64,000 nt of DNA from an uncultured Bacteroidales bacterium (GTDB lineage: Bacteria > Bacteroidota > Bacteroidia > Bacteroidales > Muribaculaceae), in assembly GCA_902785925.1 (NCBI GenBank), contig CADAAI010000006.1, positions 48,602 through 112,601 on the forward strand, read 5' to 3'. The notes below the pieces were generated by a model that had not been told where the DNA came from, did no database searches, and was given only the letters and a program-made list of their open reading frames with translations. The translations under genes were made by a program, and so were the position numbers. This document shows, piece by piece, positions 16,793 to 24,535 of the stretch. Numbering within the stretch: the stretch's first letter is position 1; every line of letters starts with the position of its first letter.

Positions 16793-18970
16793 TTACTTCT
16801 TGAGGTGTTGGTCGAAGAAGTTGAGGACTCGCTGGTAGAGGGGAAGGCGAACGCCGCAGCCGTTGATACTATGGTTCATGTTGGGATAAACCATCATGTC
16901 GAACTGCTGGTTCTCGCTATGTAGCTTTGCAACATACTGCATTGAGTTGACAATGCGCACATTGTCGTCGGCGCTACCGAACATGAGCAGGAGTTTGCCT
17001 TTAAGTTTGTCGGTGAGGTCGAGTGGCGCGTAGTTGTAACCGTCGGGGTTCTCCTGTGGAGTGAGCATGAAGCGCTCGGTGTAGATGCTGTCGTAGAACT
17101 TCCATGAGGTAACGGGGGCGATAGCAACGCCGCAAGCATAGCGGCTGTCGTCTTGCGACATTGCCATTAGCGACTCGAAGCCGCCGAAGCTCCATCCCCA
17201 GATGCCTATGCGGTCGGCGTCGATGTAGGGCTGCTCAGCCATATAGCGTGCTGCAGCAAGTTGGTCTTCAGTCTCGTGACGACCTAGGTTAAGATAGATG
17301 GCTTTAAGGAACTCTTTGCCTTGGCCGCCAGTGCCACGTCCGTCAACACAAGCGATGACATAACCTTGCATGGCGAAATATTCCTCCCATTCCATCTTCC
17401 ACTTGTTGAGCACCTGCTGTGAGCCTGGTCCGCTGTATTGCGACATGATGCAGGGGTATTTCTTTGCTGGATCAAAGTCAACGGGCTTAATGATGTAGCC
17501 GTTCATGCGGTCGCCATTGTCATTGAGCATGGTAAAGAACTCGCGGCGGGGAATTTCGGGAGAAGTGTATTTTTTAGCATATTCCTCATTGAGCTGGAGG
17601 TCGCGCACCTTCTTGCCGTCGATGCTGTAAAGGACGAACTGGTCGGGAGTGGTGGCATCGCTAAAGCGGCGGATGTAGTAAGTGAAGTTGCTGTTGAAGC
17701 TGGCGCTGTAGGTGCCGATACCGTCAACAAGTTCTTTAATTTCGCCTGTGGCATCGTTGGCGCAGCGTATAGTGCGGTTGAGCGCGCCCTTGTTGGACTG
17801 GAAGTAGAAAAGCTTATGAGCTTGATCGTAACCATAGTAGGTAGTGACGTCGTAGTCGCCTTTGGAGATTTGCTTGAGGAGCTTGCCCAGGTAGTTGTAT
17901 TTATACAAGTGCTTGCGTCCGTCACGATTGCTCATCACCACGAAGAAGCCGTCGTAGTACTTCACTCCTGTGGCTACGTCCTCATCTATCCACATATCGC
18001 TCTGCTCGTCATAAACTTCCTCGGAGTTGCCGGTAGCAGGGTCGACAGCATAGATGTTCATGCGAGTCTGGGCGCGGTTGAGCTTTACCACCATGAGAGT
18101 TGGATAGGGCTGTTTGCCAAACTGGATGTCAGGAACATAGTCTTCCTCGACGAGTGGCAGCTCAATCTTGGTGAGCTTGCCTAATGTTGTGTCGTAGCAA
18201 TAGACACTAACCACCGAGTTGTGTTCGCCAGCAGCGGGATATTTGTAGTCGTAGCGTCCTGGATGGATGGCATAGTCGGGATTGGGGCGGCACTCACCAG
18301 CATAGAGCTCCATAGAGCACATGGGTACTTGCGACTCATCGAAGCGGATGAATGCTAGGTAACGGCCATCGGCACTCCATGTGAAGGTGTTGAGCACGCC
18401 AAACTCTTCCTGGTAAACCCAGTCAGGGACAGCATTGATTATTTCGTTTTTCTTTCCATCGGTAGTAACGGTAGAAGTAGCGCCTGTAGCAAGATTCTTG
18501 AAAAAGACGTTGTTGTCCTTTACGTAGGCGACCTTGCTGCCGTCGGGCGAGAGTGTTGCTATTTCTTCGCCGCCATCATTGGAGAGGCGCTCAAGTTTGT
18601 TGTCCTTAATATTGTATATGTAGTGGTCGGCGGTGTAAGAATAGCGATAAATGGGGTTGCTATTGTTCCACAAGAGGATGCTCTTCTCGTCGCTCGACAT
18701 TGTGTATCCGTCCCACGCGTTAATTTGATTGTCGGGGATTTTAGCATTGTCGAAGAAAGTGGTGACATCTTTCTCCTTCTTGTAGCTTAACTTCTTGATC
18801 ATCGTCCCCTCGCTATTGAACTGGTAGTAGTAACGACCGTCGAGAGCGGGCTGACTCGAAGGGATTCCCTTAACACGCACTCCTCCGAGCACAAAGTCAT
18901 CTAGCTCAAAGGCACTTGCCACCGAGCAACACAGCACAGCAGCTATCACAGGCAAAATGTATTTCTTCAT
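16793..18970 (-). CDS. dipeptidyl peptidase IV (S9B serine peptidase), secreted
   Basis: 725 residues from the ATG at 18970; a longer frame (to 19078) crosses the promoter region and is rejected. Residues 1-20 form a signal peptide (CCSVASA). An eight-blade propeller occupies roughly 40-480, with the NxxPDWVYQEEFGV segment that holds the Glu pair that binds the substrate N-terminus. The alpha/beta hydrolase domain has Ser594 (GWSFGG), Asp668 (GSADDN) and His700 (NMNHSI). It releases Xaa-Pro dipeptides in the periplasm or at the surface. Together with the DPP III gene at 27.3 kb it suggests peptide scavenging. In Bacteroidales this is a conserved gene. Confidence 0.94.
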   Translation of the reverse strand: MKKYILPVIAAVLCCSVASAFELDDFVLGGVRVKGIPSSQPALDGRYYYQFNSEGTMIKKLSYKKEKDVTTFFDNAKIPDNQINAWDGYTMSSDEKSILLWNNSNPIYRYSYTADHYIYNIKDNKLERLSNDGGEEIATLSPDGSKVAYVKDNNVFFKNLATGATSTVTTDGKKNEIINAVPDWVYQEEFGVLNTFTWSADGRYLAFIRFDESQVPMCSMELYAGECRPNPDYAIHPGRYDYKYPAAGEHNSVVSVYCYDTTLGKLTKIELPLVEEDYVPDIQFGKQPYPTLMVVKLNRAQTRMNIYAVDPATGNSEEVYDEQSDMWIDEDVATGVKYYDGFFVVMSNRDGRKHLYKYNYLGKLLKQISKGDYDVTTYYGYDQAHKLFYFQSNKGALNRTIRCANDATGEIKELVDGIGTYSASFNSNFTYYIRRFSDATTPDQFVLYSIDGKKVRDLQLNEEYAKKYTSPEIPRREFFTMLNDNGDRMNGYIIKPVDFDPAKKYPCIMSQYSGPGSQQVLNKWKMEWEEYFAMQGYVIACVDGRGTGGQGKEFLKAIYLNLGRHETEDQLAAARYMAEQPYIDADRIGIWGWSFGGFESLMAMSQDDSRYACGVAIAPVTSWKFYDSIYTERFMLTPQENPDGYNYAPLDLTDKLKGKLLLMFGSADDNVRIVNSMQYVAKLHSENQQFDMMVYPNMNHSINGCGVRLPLYQRVLNFFDQHLKK

Positions 18971-19084
18971 ATCAAATATAGGTGTTAGTTTTTCTGCTAC
19001 AAAATTAAATATTTTTTTAGACATTTTTCTAATATATTGTGAAAATCTTTCTATATTTGCAAAACACACAAAACGCATAATATT

Positions 19085-19795
19085 ATGAGGACATTATTGT
19101 TTACGTTGCTGATAATCACATGTGCTAAATTACACATGGCAGCTGATGTTGTTATAAACTCAACCAATTTTCCTGATGCAAACTTCAGAGAATTTATTGA
19201 TGATCATTATGACTATTGGGATGATGATATTCTGACGGATCAAGAGATAGCCACGGTAAAAAACATGAACGTGCAAAGTAGGTCTATTTCCAGTCTCACA
19301 GGAATAACGTATTTTACTGCACTTGAAAAGCTGTGGTGTGACGATAACAACTTGACAAACTTAGACTTGAGTGGCCTGAATAAACTCACATTTGTTTATT
19401 GCTGCGAAAATAACATTAATGGCAACGCAATGACAAGCTTTATCAATAGCCTTGTCAGTTACCCAAGTGGAAGCGCTAAAGGAACTATTTATGCAGTAAA
19501 GAACAACAATAAAGAGAAAAACATCGTTAAGAATGAACAAGCCGCAATGGCAGAGGCTAAAGGATGGCTTGTTTGCGTTTATGACGAAGGGCGATGGATG
19601 GGTTTCAGAGGTGTTTTTGGTGATGTGAATGACGATGGGGTGTGCAATGCAGCTGATATTACAGCCATTTACAACTGGATCCTTAATGGTGATGCCTCCA
19701 TGCTAATACATGGTGATCAAAATTTGGACAATGTAATCAATGCAGCCGACGTTACCAAAGTGTATAATTTAATACTAGGAACGAGTTCTGAATAA
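19085..19795 (+). CDS. secreted leucine-rich repeat protein with C-terminal dockerin-like domain
   Basis: 236 residues. A signal peptide (1-19) is followed by an LRR-type segment (about 60-115: SLTGITYFTALEKLWCDDNN, then LTNLDLSGLNKLTFVYC). Residues about 178-233 form a dockerin type I-like pair of calcium loops: GDVNDDGVCNAADITAIYN and GDQNLDNVINAADVTKVYN. The second loop has Asn/Leu changes. Promoter TATATTTG lies at 19052-19059. In clostridia dockerins bind scaffoldin cohesins, but no cohesin is visible here and similar tails are common in gut Bacteroidales, so a sorting or stability role is possible. The function is unknown. Confidence 0.8.
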   Translation: MRTLLFTLLIITCAKLHMAADVVINSTNFPDANFREFIDDHYDYWDDDILTDQEIATVKNMNVQSRSISSLTGITYFTALEKLWCDDNNLTNLDLSGLNKLTFVYCCENNINGNAMTSFINSLVSYPSGSAKGTIYAVKNNNKEKNIVKNEQAAMAEAKGWLVCVYDEGRWMGFRGVFGDVNDDGVCNAADITAIYNWILNGDASMLIHGDQNLDNVINAADVTKVYNLILGTSSE

Positions 19796-19821
19796 TAATA
19801 GCTAAACACATCGCCAAGGTG

Positions 19822-19857
19822 GGTATGTCATAATAAAGATATGACATGCCGTTTTTG
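19822..19857 (+). terminator. terminator of the 236-residue dockerin gene
   Basis: GGTATGTCAT (19822-19831) pairs with ATGACATGCC (19841-19850, one G-T pair), a 10-bp stem followed by GTTTTTG. Confidence 0.8.
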
Positions 19858-19863
19858 CTAATT

Positions 19864-19905
19864 AACCGCCTGAGAATTGGATATATTTCAGGTGGTTTGT
19901 TTTTT
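19864..19905 (+). terminator. second terminator-like hairpin
   Basis: AACCGCCTGA (19864-19873) pairs with TCAGGTGGTT (19888-19897, one G-T pair), followed by TGTTTTTT. It lies 14 bases after the first terminator, so either it is a backup or the two bracket a decayed element. Confidence 0.65.
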
Positions 19906-20094
19906 GTGATTTTCCCAGAATATTCAAATATCAGGAAGATAAGTCTGAGCTGTGAGACAGAAAATGCAGAAATGGGTTGGATTTCCACCATTATCTTGCC
20001 GTATAGCAAATCGGGAATAGCTCTACAGCGATTCCTGATTACTTTTTCAACACCCAATTATCGGTTCTCGATTATGTTCACGATTCCCTAAACG

Positions 20095-20505
20095 TTAGTT
20101 TCCCAGGAGGATATTGTAGACCGAAGTGACATCAGAACTGTTTATGTGTCCATCGTTATCTACATCACCATTCAGGAGGTTGCTAGTATCACCATTTAGC
20201 ATGTAATTGTATAGAGCAGTGATGTCAGCGCTGTTGACGTGGGTGTCGCCGTTCACGTCGCCAGGGATAGCCCCCGAACTGTCGCTCAGATTGGTGTAGA
20301 TAGTGGTGACACTGCCAGTCTGGCTAGTTGGCACCTTAAGATAAGCATAGCCGCGATTGAAAGTAGTATTGCTAGTGATTTTCTCAAACTGAGGTTTTGT
20401 TGCGTTGAGCTTGAAGTAGCTTGTTGTGCTGTTAGAGTTCACTGTCTGCGATGAACCAGTTACCCCTACCATCCATGATGAAGTGGAGCCAGAGTACCCG
20501 AGTCA
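20095..20505 (-). pseudogene. 5'-truncated secreted protein remnant with dockerin-like tail
   Basis: The minus-strand frame ends in a dockerin-like domain of two loops (GDVNGDTHVNSADITALYN and GDVDNDGHINSSDVTSVYN) closing with ILLGN, like the 33.3 kb gene. Ahead of it, residues such as TTSYFKLNATKPQFEKI and NRGYAYLKVP look like the C-terminal beta-sheet domain often found before such tails. There is no signal peptide. The frame continues upstream of the ATG at 20472 for about ten codons (GYSGSTSSW) and then stops at 20503-20505, just where the degenerate repeats begin. This is best read as the 3' end of a larger secreted protein that lost its front. Confidence 0.65.
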
Positions 20506-20625
20506 ACTGAGTCAACTGATTCCAGTGATTCCATTGTCCGAAGAACAATTGTCCTTAATAAAAGGGAACAAAGCTACTTTATCCTTAATTGTCTTCCAAA
20601 ACCGAGTCGGGTGAGTCAAGTGAGT
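20497..20625. repeat. degenerate GAGTCAACT / GATTCCA tandem repeats
   Basis: GAGTCAACT occurs in tandem at about 20500-20518, then GATTCCAGT and GATTCCATT follow. Near 20605-20625 a related GAGTCAAGT and GAGTCAACC occur. They sit exactly at the broken end of the dockerin pseudogene. This looks like a repeat expansion or a recombination scar rather than coding DNA. Confidence 0.5.
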
Positions 20626-20647
20626 CAACCAGACTCTTATGAATCAA

Positions 20648-20684
20648 AAAAAACGGAAGTCGCTACTGTGTGCGACTCCCGTTT
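20648..20684 (-). terminator. terminator of the etf/acyl-CoA dehydrogenase operon
   Basis: On the minus strand AAACGGGAGTCGC (20684-20672) pairs with GCGACTTCCGTTT (20663-20651), with one mismatch, followed by a run of T residues. Confidence 0.85.
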
Positions 20685-20711
20685 CACATTATTGTAATTT
20701 TCTCAGAATAC

Positions 20712-22418
20712 TTACTCTTGGTTGTAGATTGCAGTTTCGTCGGGTGTGAAGTCGTTTATGAACTTCATGTTAGCAGCAAGTCGTGCTTCGGCATAGCGCA
20801 CGTAGACATTGGCCGACTGCATGAAGAGCTCGGGCTCACGGCTGGCGTCGTAGCACAACAGGTAGCTCATGATGGTCCAAGCAGCCATTTCCACCATGCG
20901 GCGGGCATGGAAGGTGATGTAGTCGGGGTTCTCATAGCTCTTAACCTTCTCAACGGCCTCCTCATAGGCTGCCATCATCTTATCAACGCGAGCTTTGAGA
21001 GGAGCAACTTCGTCGCTATACTGACCCTCGGCATACTCCTTCATTTGCGCTAGATAGGTGCCAGTGGTGACGTGGCGAATTGCTGCCACAACCTGCAGCT
21101 GGGTAGTACCCTCGTAGATGTTCATGATGCGTGCATCACGATAGAGTCGCTCGCAAGTGTAGTCGCGCATGAAACCGCTACCGCCGTGAATCTGGATGCA
21201 GTCGTAGGCGGTTTGGTTAGCATACTCGCTCGAAGAAGCCTTCGACAGTGGAGTGAAGGCATCGGCAAGGCGATTGTAACGCTTCATCTCGGTGCGCTCC
21301 TCGGGAGTGAGCTGACGCTCACGAGAAATCTGCTCCCAAATCTTATAGACGTCGACAAAACGAGCTGTCTCATAAAGGATTGTACGAGCTGCGTCGAGCT
21401 TGGCTTTGATGTTGCTAAGCATCTCGGCTACAGCAGGGAAGTTGATAATAGCAACACCAAATTGCTCACGGCTGCGGGCATAGTCGATAGCCTCATTATA
21501 GGCTGCCTGGCACAAACCAACGCTTTGTGCGGTAATACCCAAGCGGGCACCATTCATGAGTGACATCACATACTTGATGAGACCCAAGCGGCGCGAGCCA
21601 CAAAGCTCGGCCTTGGCATTCTTGAATACCAGCTCGCAAGTGGGGCTGCCATGGATACCCATCTTATCCTCGATGCGGCGCACGATAACGCCTCCGTTGC
21701 GCTTGTCGTAGATGAACATCGAGAGGCCACGGCCGTCCTTGCTGCCCTCCTCGCTGCGTGCGAGCACCAGATGAATGTCGCTGTCGCCATTGGTGATGAA
21801 TCGCTTCACACCGTTGAGGCGCCATGTGCCGTCCTCGTCCTGAGAGGCCTTGAGCATCACGCTCTGGAGGTCGCTACCAGCGTCGGGCTCGGTGAGGTCC
21901 ATCGACATTGTCTCGCCGTTGCACACGCGTGGGATGTAGCGCTCAAATTGGTCCTCATCGCCAGCCTCAAAGAGTGTGTCGATACAGCTCTGCAAGCTCC
22001 AGATGTTCTGGAAACCGGCATCGGCCTGAGCAATCATTTCGCTCATCATTGAGAAGGTGACATTGGGGAGGTTCAAACCGCCATATTTACGAGGCATCGA
22101 AACGCCATAGAGGCCTGCCTTGCGAGTAACGTCAAGGTTCTCTTGAGTCTTGCTGGCATAAGCCACGCGACCATTGGCATGATGTGGGCCTTCCTTGTCG
22201 ACGCTCTCAGCATTAGGAGCAATAGTCTCGGCGGTAATCTCACCGGTAATCTCGAGAATCTTGTCGTAGGAATCGATAGCATCGTCGAAATCGACAGGTG
22301 CATAGTCAAACTCCTGGCTCTGAGTATAGTCACGCTCCTTCATGCCCACGATTTTCTCCATCAAGGGATGACGCAGATGATACTGCAGAGCTTTATTGTC
22401 TTTATAAAAGTTAGCCAT
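20712..22418 (-). CDS. acyl-CoA dehydrogenase
   Basis: 568 residues. The acyl-CoA dehydrogenase N, middle and C domains are seen in order: MSMDLTEPDAGSDLQSV near 165-180 (FAD/substrate motif), FITNGDSDIHLVLAR near 210, and RSREQFGVAIINFPAVAEML near 310, followed by YDCIQIHGGSGFMRDYTCER with the FAD-binding glycines. A C-terminal extension after about 450 makes it longer than the 380-residue short-chain enzymes. It is the last gene of the etfB-etfA-acd operon, with one base between etfA and its start, so it likely works directly with the electron transfer flavoprotein. The acyl substrate is not known. Confidence 0.92.
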   Translation of the reverse strand: MANFYKDNKALQYHLRHPLMEKIVGMKERDYTQSQEFDYAPVDFDDAIDSYDKILEITGEITAETIAPNAESVDKEGPHHANGRVAYASKTQENLDVTRKAGLYGVSMPRKYGGLNLPNVTFSMMSEMIAQADAGFQNIWSLQSCIDTLFEAGDEDQFERYIPRVCNGETMSMDLTEPDAGSDLQSVMLKASQDEDGTWRLNGVKRFITNGDSDIHLVLARSEEGSKDGRGLSMFIYDKRNGGVIVRRIEDKMGIHGSPTCELVFKNAKAELCGSRRLGLIKYVMSLMNGARLGITAQSVGLCQAAYNEAIDYARSREQFGVAIINFPAVAEMLSNIKAKLDAARTILYETARFVDVYKIWEQISRERQLTPEERTEMKRYNRLADAFTPLSKASSSEYANQTAYDCIQIHGGSGFMRDYTCERLYRDARIMNIYEGTTQLQVVAAIRHVTTGTYLAQMKEYAEGQYSDEVAPLKARVDKMMAAYEEAVEKVKSYENPDYITFHARRMVEMAAWTIMSYLLCYDASREPELFMQSANVYVRYAEARLAANMKFINDFTPDETAIYNQE

Positions 22419-22419
22419 A

Positions 22420-23448
22420 TTATTTGGAATTTTTCTTATAATACTTGATTAGTTTTGGGATAATCTCCTCGAGATTGCCGGTAATCACGTAGTCGGCAAT
22501 AGCATTGATTGGAGCGGCAGGGTCATTGTTGATAGAGATAATGATAGAGCTCTCGTTCATGCCTGCAACGTGCTGAATTTGTCCTGAGATACCGCATGCG
22601 ATGTAGAGCTTGGGTCGCACAGTGACACCAGTTTGACCAATCTGACGTTCATGCTCGCAGAAGCCAGCATCTACTGCCGCACGGCTAGCACCAACCTCAC
22701 CGCCAAGCACGTCGGCGAGTTGGAAGATGAGGTCGAAATTTTCCTTGCTGCCCACACCGTAGCCACCAGCCACGATGATGGGTGAGTTCTTAATGTTGAT
22801 CTTCGACTTCTCAACCTCGCGGTCGATAATCTTCACGATAAAGCTCGCTGGGTCGACATATTTGTTGGCATCGAGGTTTATGACCTCTCCCTTGTAGTTG
22901 GGGTCGAAAATTTCCTTTTTCATCACACCTTCGCGCACAGTAGCCATTTGAGGACGGTGCTCGGGGTTAACGATTGTTGCCACGATGTTGCCACCGAAGG
23001 CAGGACGAATCTGGTAAAGCAGGTCCTTGTATTCTGTCTTGGTGAGAGGATCAGTGTGGTCGCCAATCTCAAGGGCGGTGCAGTCGGCAGTTAGACCACT
23101 GGTGAGGCACGACGAAACGCGTGGACCCAAGTCGCGGCCAATCACGGTGGCACCCATCAAGCAGATTTGTGGCTTGATTTCCTTGAAGAGGTTGATAACT
23201 ATCGAAGAGTGGGGGAGTGATGTGTAAGGATAGAGGCGCTCATCCTCAACCTTATAAACCACGTCAACACCATAGGGGAATACTTGGTCCTCCACACCGT
23301 CAAGCTTATCGCCGAGGATAAGAGCCTCGAGCTTAACACCTAGACGAGTGGCGAGGGTGCGTCCCTTGGTCAACAACTCCAGACTGACGTCGGCAACACG
23401 GCCGTCGTCAAATTCGCAGTAAACTACTAAATTGTTATTGTCGTTCAT
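22420..23448 (-). CDS. etfA: electron transfer flavoprotein alpha subunit
   Basis: 342 residues. The C-terminal FAD-binding domain is clear from about 205: PIIVAGGYGVGSKENFDLIF, then GGEVGASRAAVDAGF, QIGQTGVTVRPKLYIACGI, SGQIQHVAGM and the INNDPAAPINAIADYVITG ending. The N-terminal half has the usual EtfA alpha/beta domain. EtfAB carries electrons between acyl-CoA dehydrogenase and other carriers. The gene lies 22 bases after etfB. Length is a little over the common 310-330. Confidence 0.95.
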   Translation of the reverse strand: MNDNNNLVVYCEFDDGRVADVSLELLTKGRTLATRLGVKLEALILGDKLDGVEDQVFPYGVDVVYKVEDERLYPYTSLPHSSIVINLFKEIKPQICLMGATVIGRDLGPRVSSCLTSGLTADCTALEIGDHTDPLTKTEYKDLLYQIRPAFGGNIVATIVNPEHRPQMATVREGVMKKEIFDPNYKGEVINLDANKYVDPASFIVKIIDREVEKSKINIKNSPIIVAGGYGVGSKENFDLIFQLADVLGGEVGASRAAVDAGFCEHERQIGQTGVTVRPKLYIACGISGQIQHVAGMNESSIIISINNDPAAPINAIADYVITGNLEEIIPKLIKYYKKNSK

Positions 23449-23470
23449 AGTTCTTTCCTGATTTTAAGTG

Positions 23471-24343
23471 TTAACCAATGATGTGGTCGGCAATGAGTTC
23501 TTTCACGAGACCTTCGAGCTGGGCTTCGTCGCCACCCTCGATGGTCTTGCTCTCCTTGGCCTGGAACACAACGTTTACTACAGTCTTAACCTTGGTGGGC
23601 GAACCCTTCATACCAATCTGGTTGGGGTCAGCCTCAATATCGGCAACGCCCCACTCACGTATGTTGAGATAAGGACGACTCTCGACGAGCTTTTGGCGAT
23701 CCTCGCTCAGCTGAGCCTTCTCACTGGGAGTTACGGCATATTTGTACTTCTGTATCAGCTTGGCATTGCGAGGACGGCAAGCATCGGCACTACCATTCAC
23801 TGTAACCACCAGGGGCAGCGGGCAGGTAACGGTCTCAAAACCGTTCTCAATGCGACGCTTAATGGTGGCGATGCCATCCTCAACCTTAACGCTCTCGGCG
23901 TATGTCACCTGGGGCAGACCAAGCTTCTCGGCAATCTGCGGACCCACCTGAGCAGTGTCGCCGTCAATGGCCTGGCGGCCTCCCACAATAATGTCCACCT
24001 TGTCCAGGTGACGAATGGTCTGCGCCAGCGAGTAGCTGGTGGCAAGGGTGTCGGCGCCACCCAATGGGCGGTCGGTGAGCACCACGCCGTCGTCGCCGCC
24101 GCGATACAAGCTCTCGCGCACCATCTCAGCACTGCGAGGCAAACCCATAGTTACCAATGTGATTTTTGAACCAGGATGAGCATCCTTGAGCTGAAGCGCT
24201 TGCTCAAGCGCATTCAAGTCCTCGGGGTTGAAGATGGCAGGAAGGGCAGCACGGTTAATCGTGCCATCGGCCTTCATCGCATCTTTACCCACGTTGCGAG
24301 TGTCTGGCACTTGCTTGGCCAGCACAACGATATTCAAACTCAT
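23471..24343 (-). CDS. etfB: electron transfer flavoprotein beta subunit
   Basis: 290 residues. The start MSLNIVVLAKQVPDTRNVG, NPEDLNALEQALQLKD, TLATSYSLAQTIRHLD, IIVGGRQAIDGDTAQVGPQI and the NGFETVTCPLPLVVTVNG stretch identify EtfB, which binds AMP or a second FAD. It opens the operon. The -7 element TAATTTTG lies at 24432-24425 on the minus strand, giving a leader of roughly 75 bases. Whether this EtfAB bifurcates electrons cannot be settled by eye. Confidence 0.95.
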   Translation of the reverse strand: MSLNIVVLAKQVPDTRNVGKDAMKADGTINRAALPAIFNPEDLNALEQALQLKDAHPGSKITLVTMGLPRSAEMVRESLYRGGDDGVVLTDRPLGGADTLATSYSLAQTIRHLDKVDIIVGGRQAIDGDTAQVGPQIAEKLGLPQVTYAESVKVEDGIATIKRRIENGFETVTCPLPLVVTVNGSADACRPRNAKLIQKYKYAVTPSEKAQLSEDRQKLVESRPYLNIREWGVADIEADPNQIGMKGSPTKVKTVVNVVFQAKESKTIEGGDEAQLEGLVKELIADHIIG

Positions 24344-24535
24344 AGAAATATTTGTTATTTGATTACTAATTTACTCTTTTTGTTGGGCAATAGCATGTTA
24401 GGCTCCATGCCCGTTTAAAACGTGCAAAATTACAAAATCCCCCACACACAGCAAAAAACTTTGTGCCTTAATTATAAATTATTAAGAGAAATAGAGTTTA
24501 TGTGAAAATAGGTAATAATTTTCATTATACTGATT

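Larger units (their letters stand above)
19796..20094. other. intergenic block with two hairpins and an imperfect inverted repeat
   Basis: About 300 bases without a supportable gene. It holds two terminator-like hairpins at its left end (listed separately) and an imperfect 13-base inverted repeat (20009-20021 with 20028-20040, two mismatches). Short overlapping frames on both strands (81 and 101 codons) show no signal peptide or recognisable family and are not called. The block may be a decayed mobile fragment. Confidence 0.35.

Noticed and set aside
17438..18184. 248-codon plus-strand frame opposite dipeptidyl peptidase IV
   Set aside because: Mirror frame of a strongly coding gene; no start context or domain.
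19752..20057. 101-codon minus-strand and 81-codon plus-strand frames in the 19.8-20.1 kb gap
   Set aside because: They overlap terminators, oppose each other and show no signal peptide or family; kept only as part of the intergenic description.
20497..20625. possible CRISPR array
   Set aside because: Units are short, adjacent and degenerate without unique spacers of constant length; no cas genes nearby.
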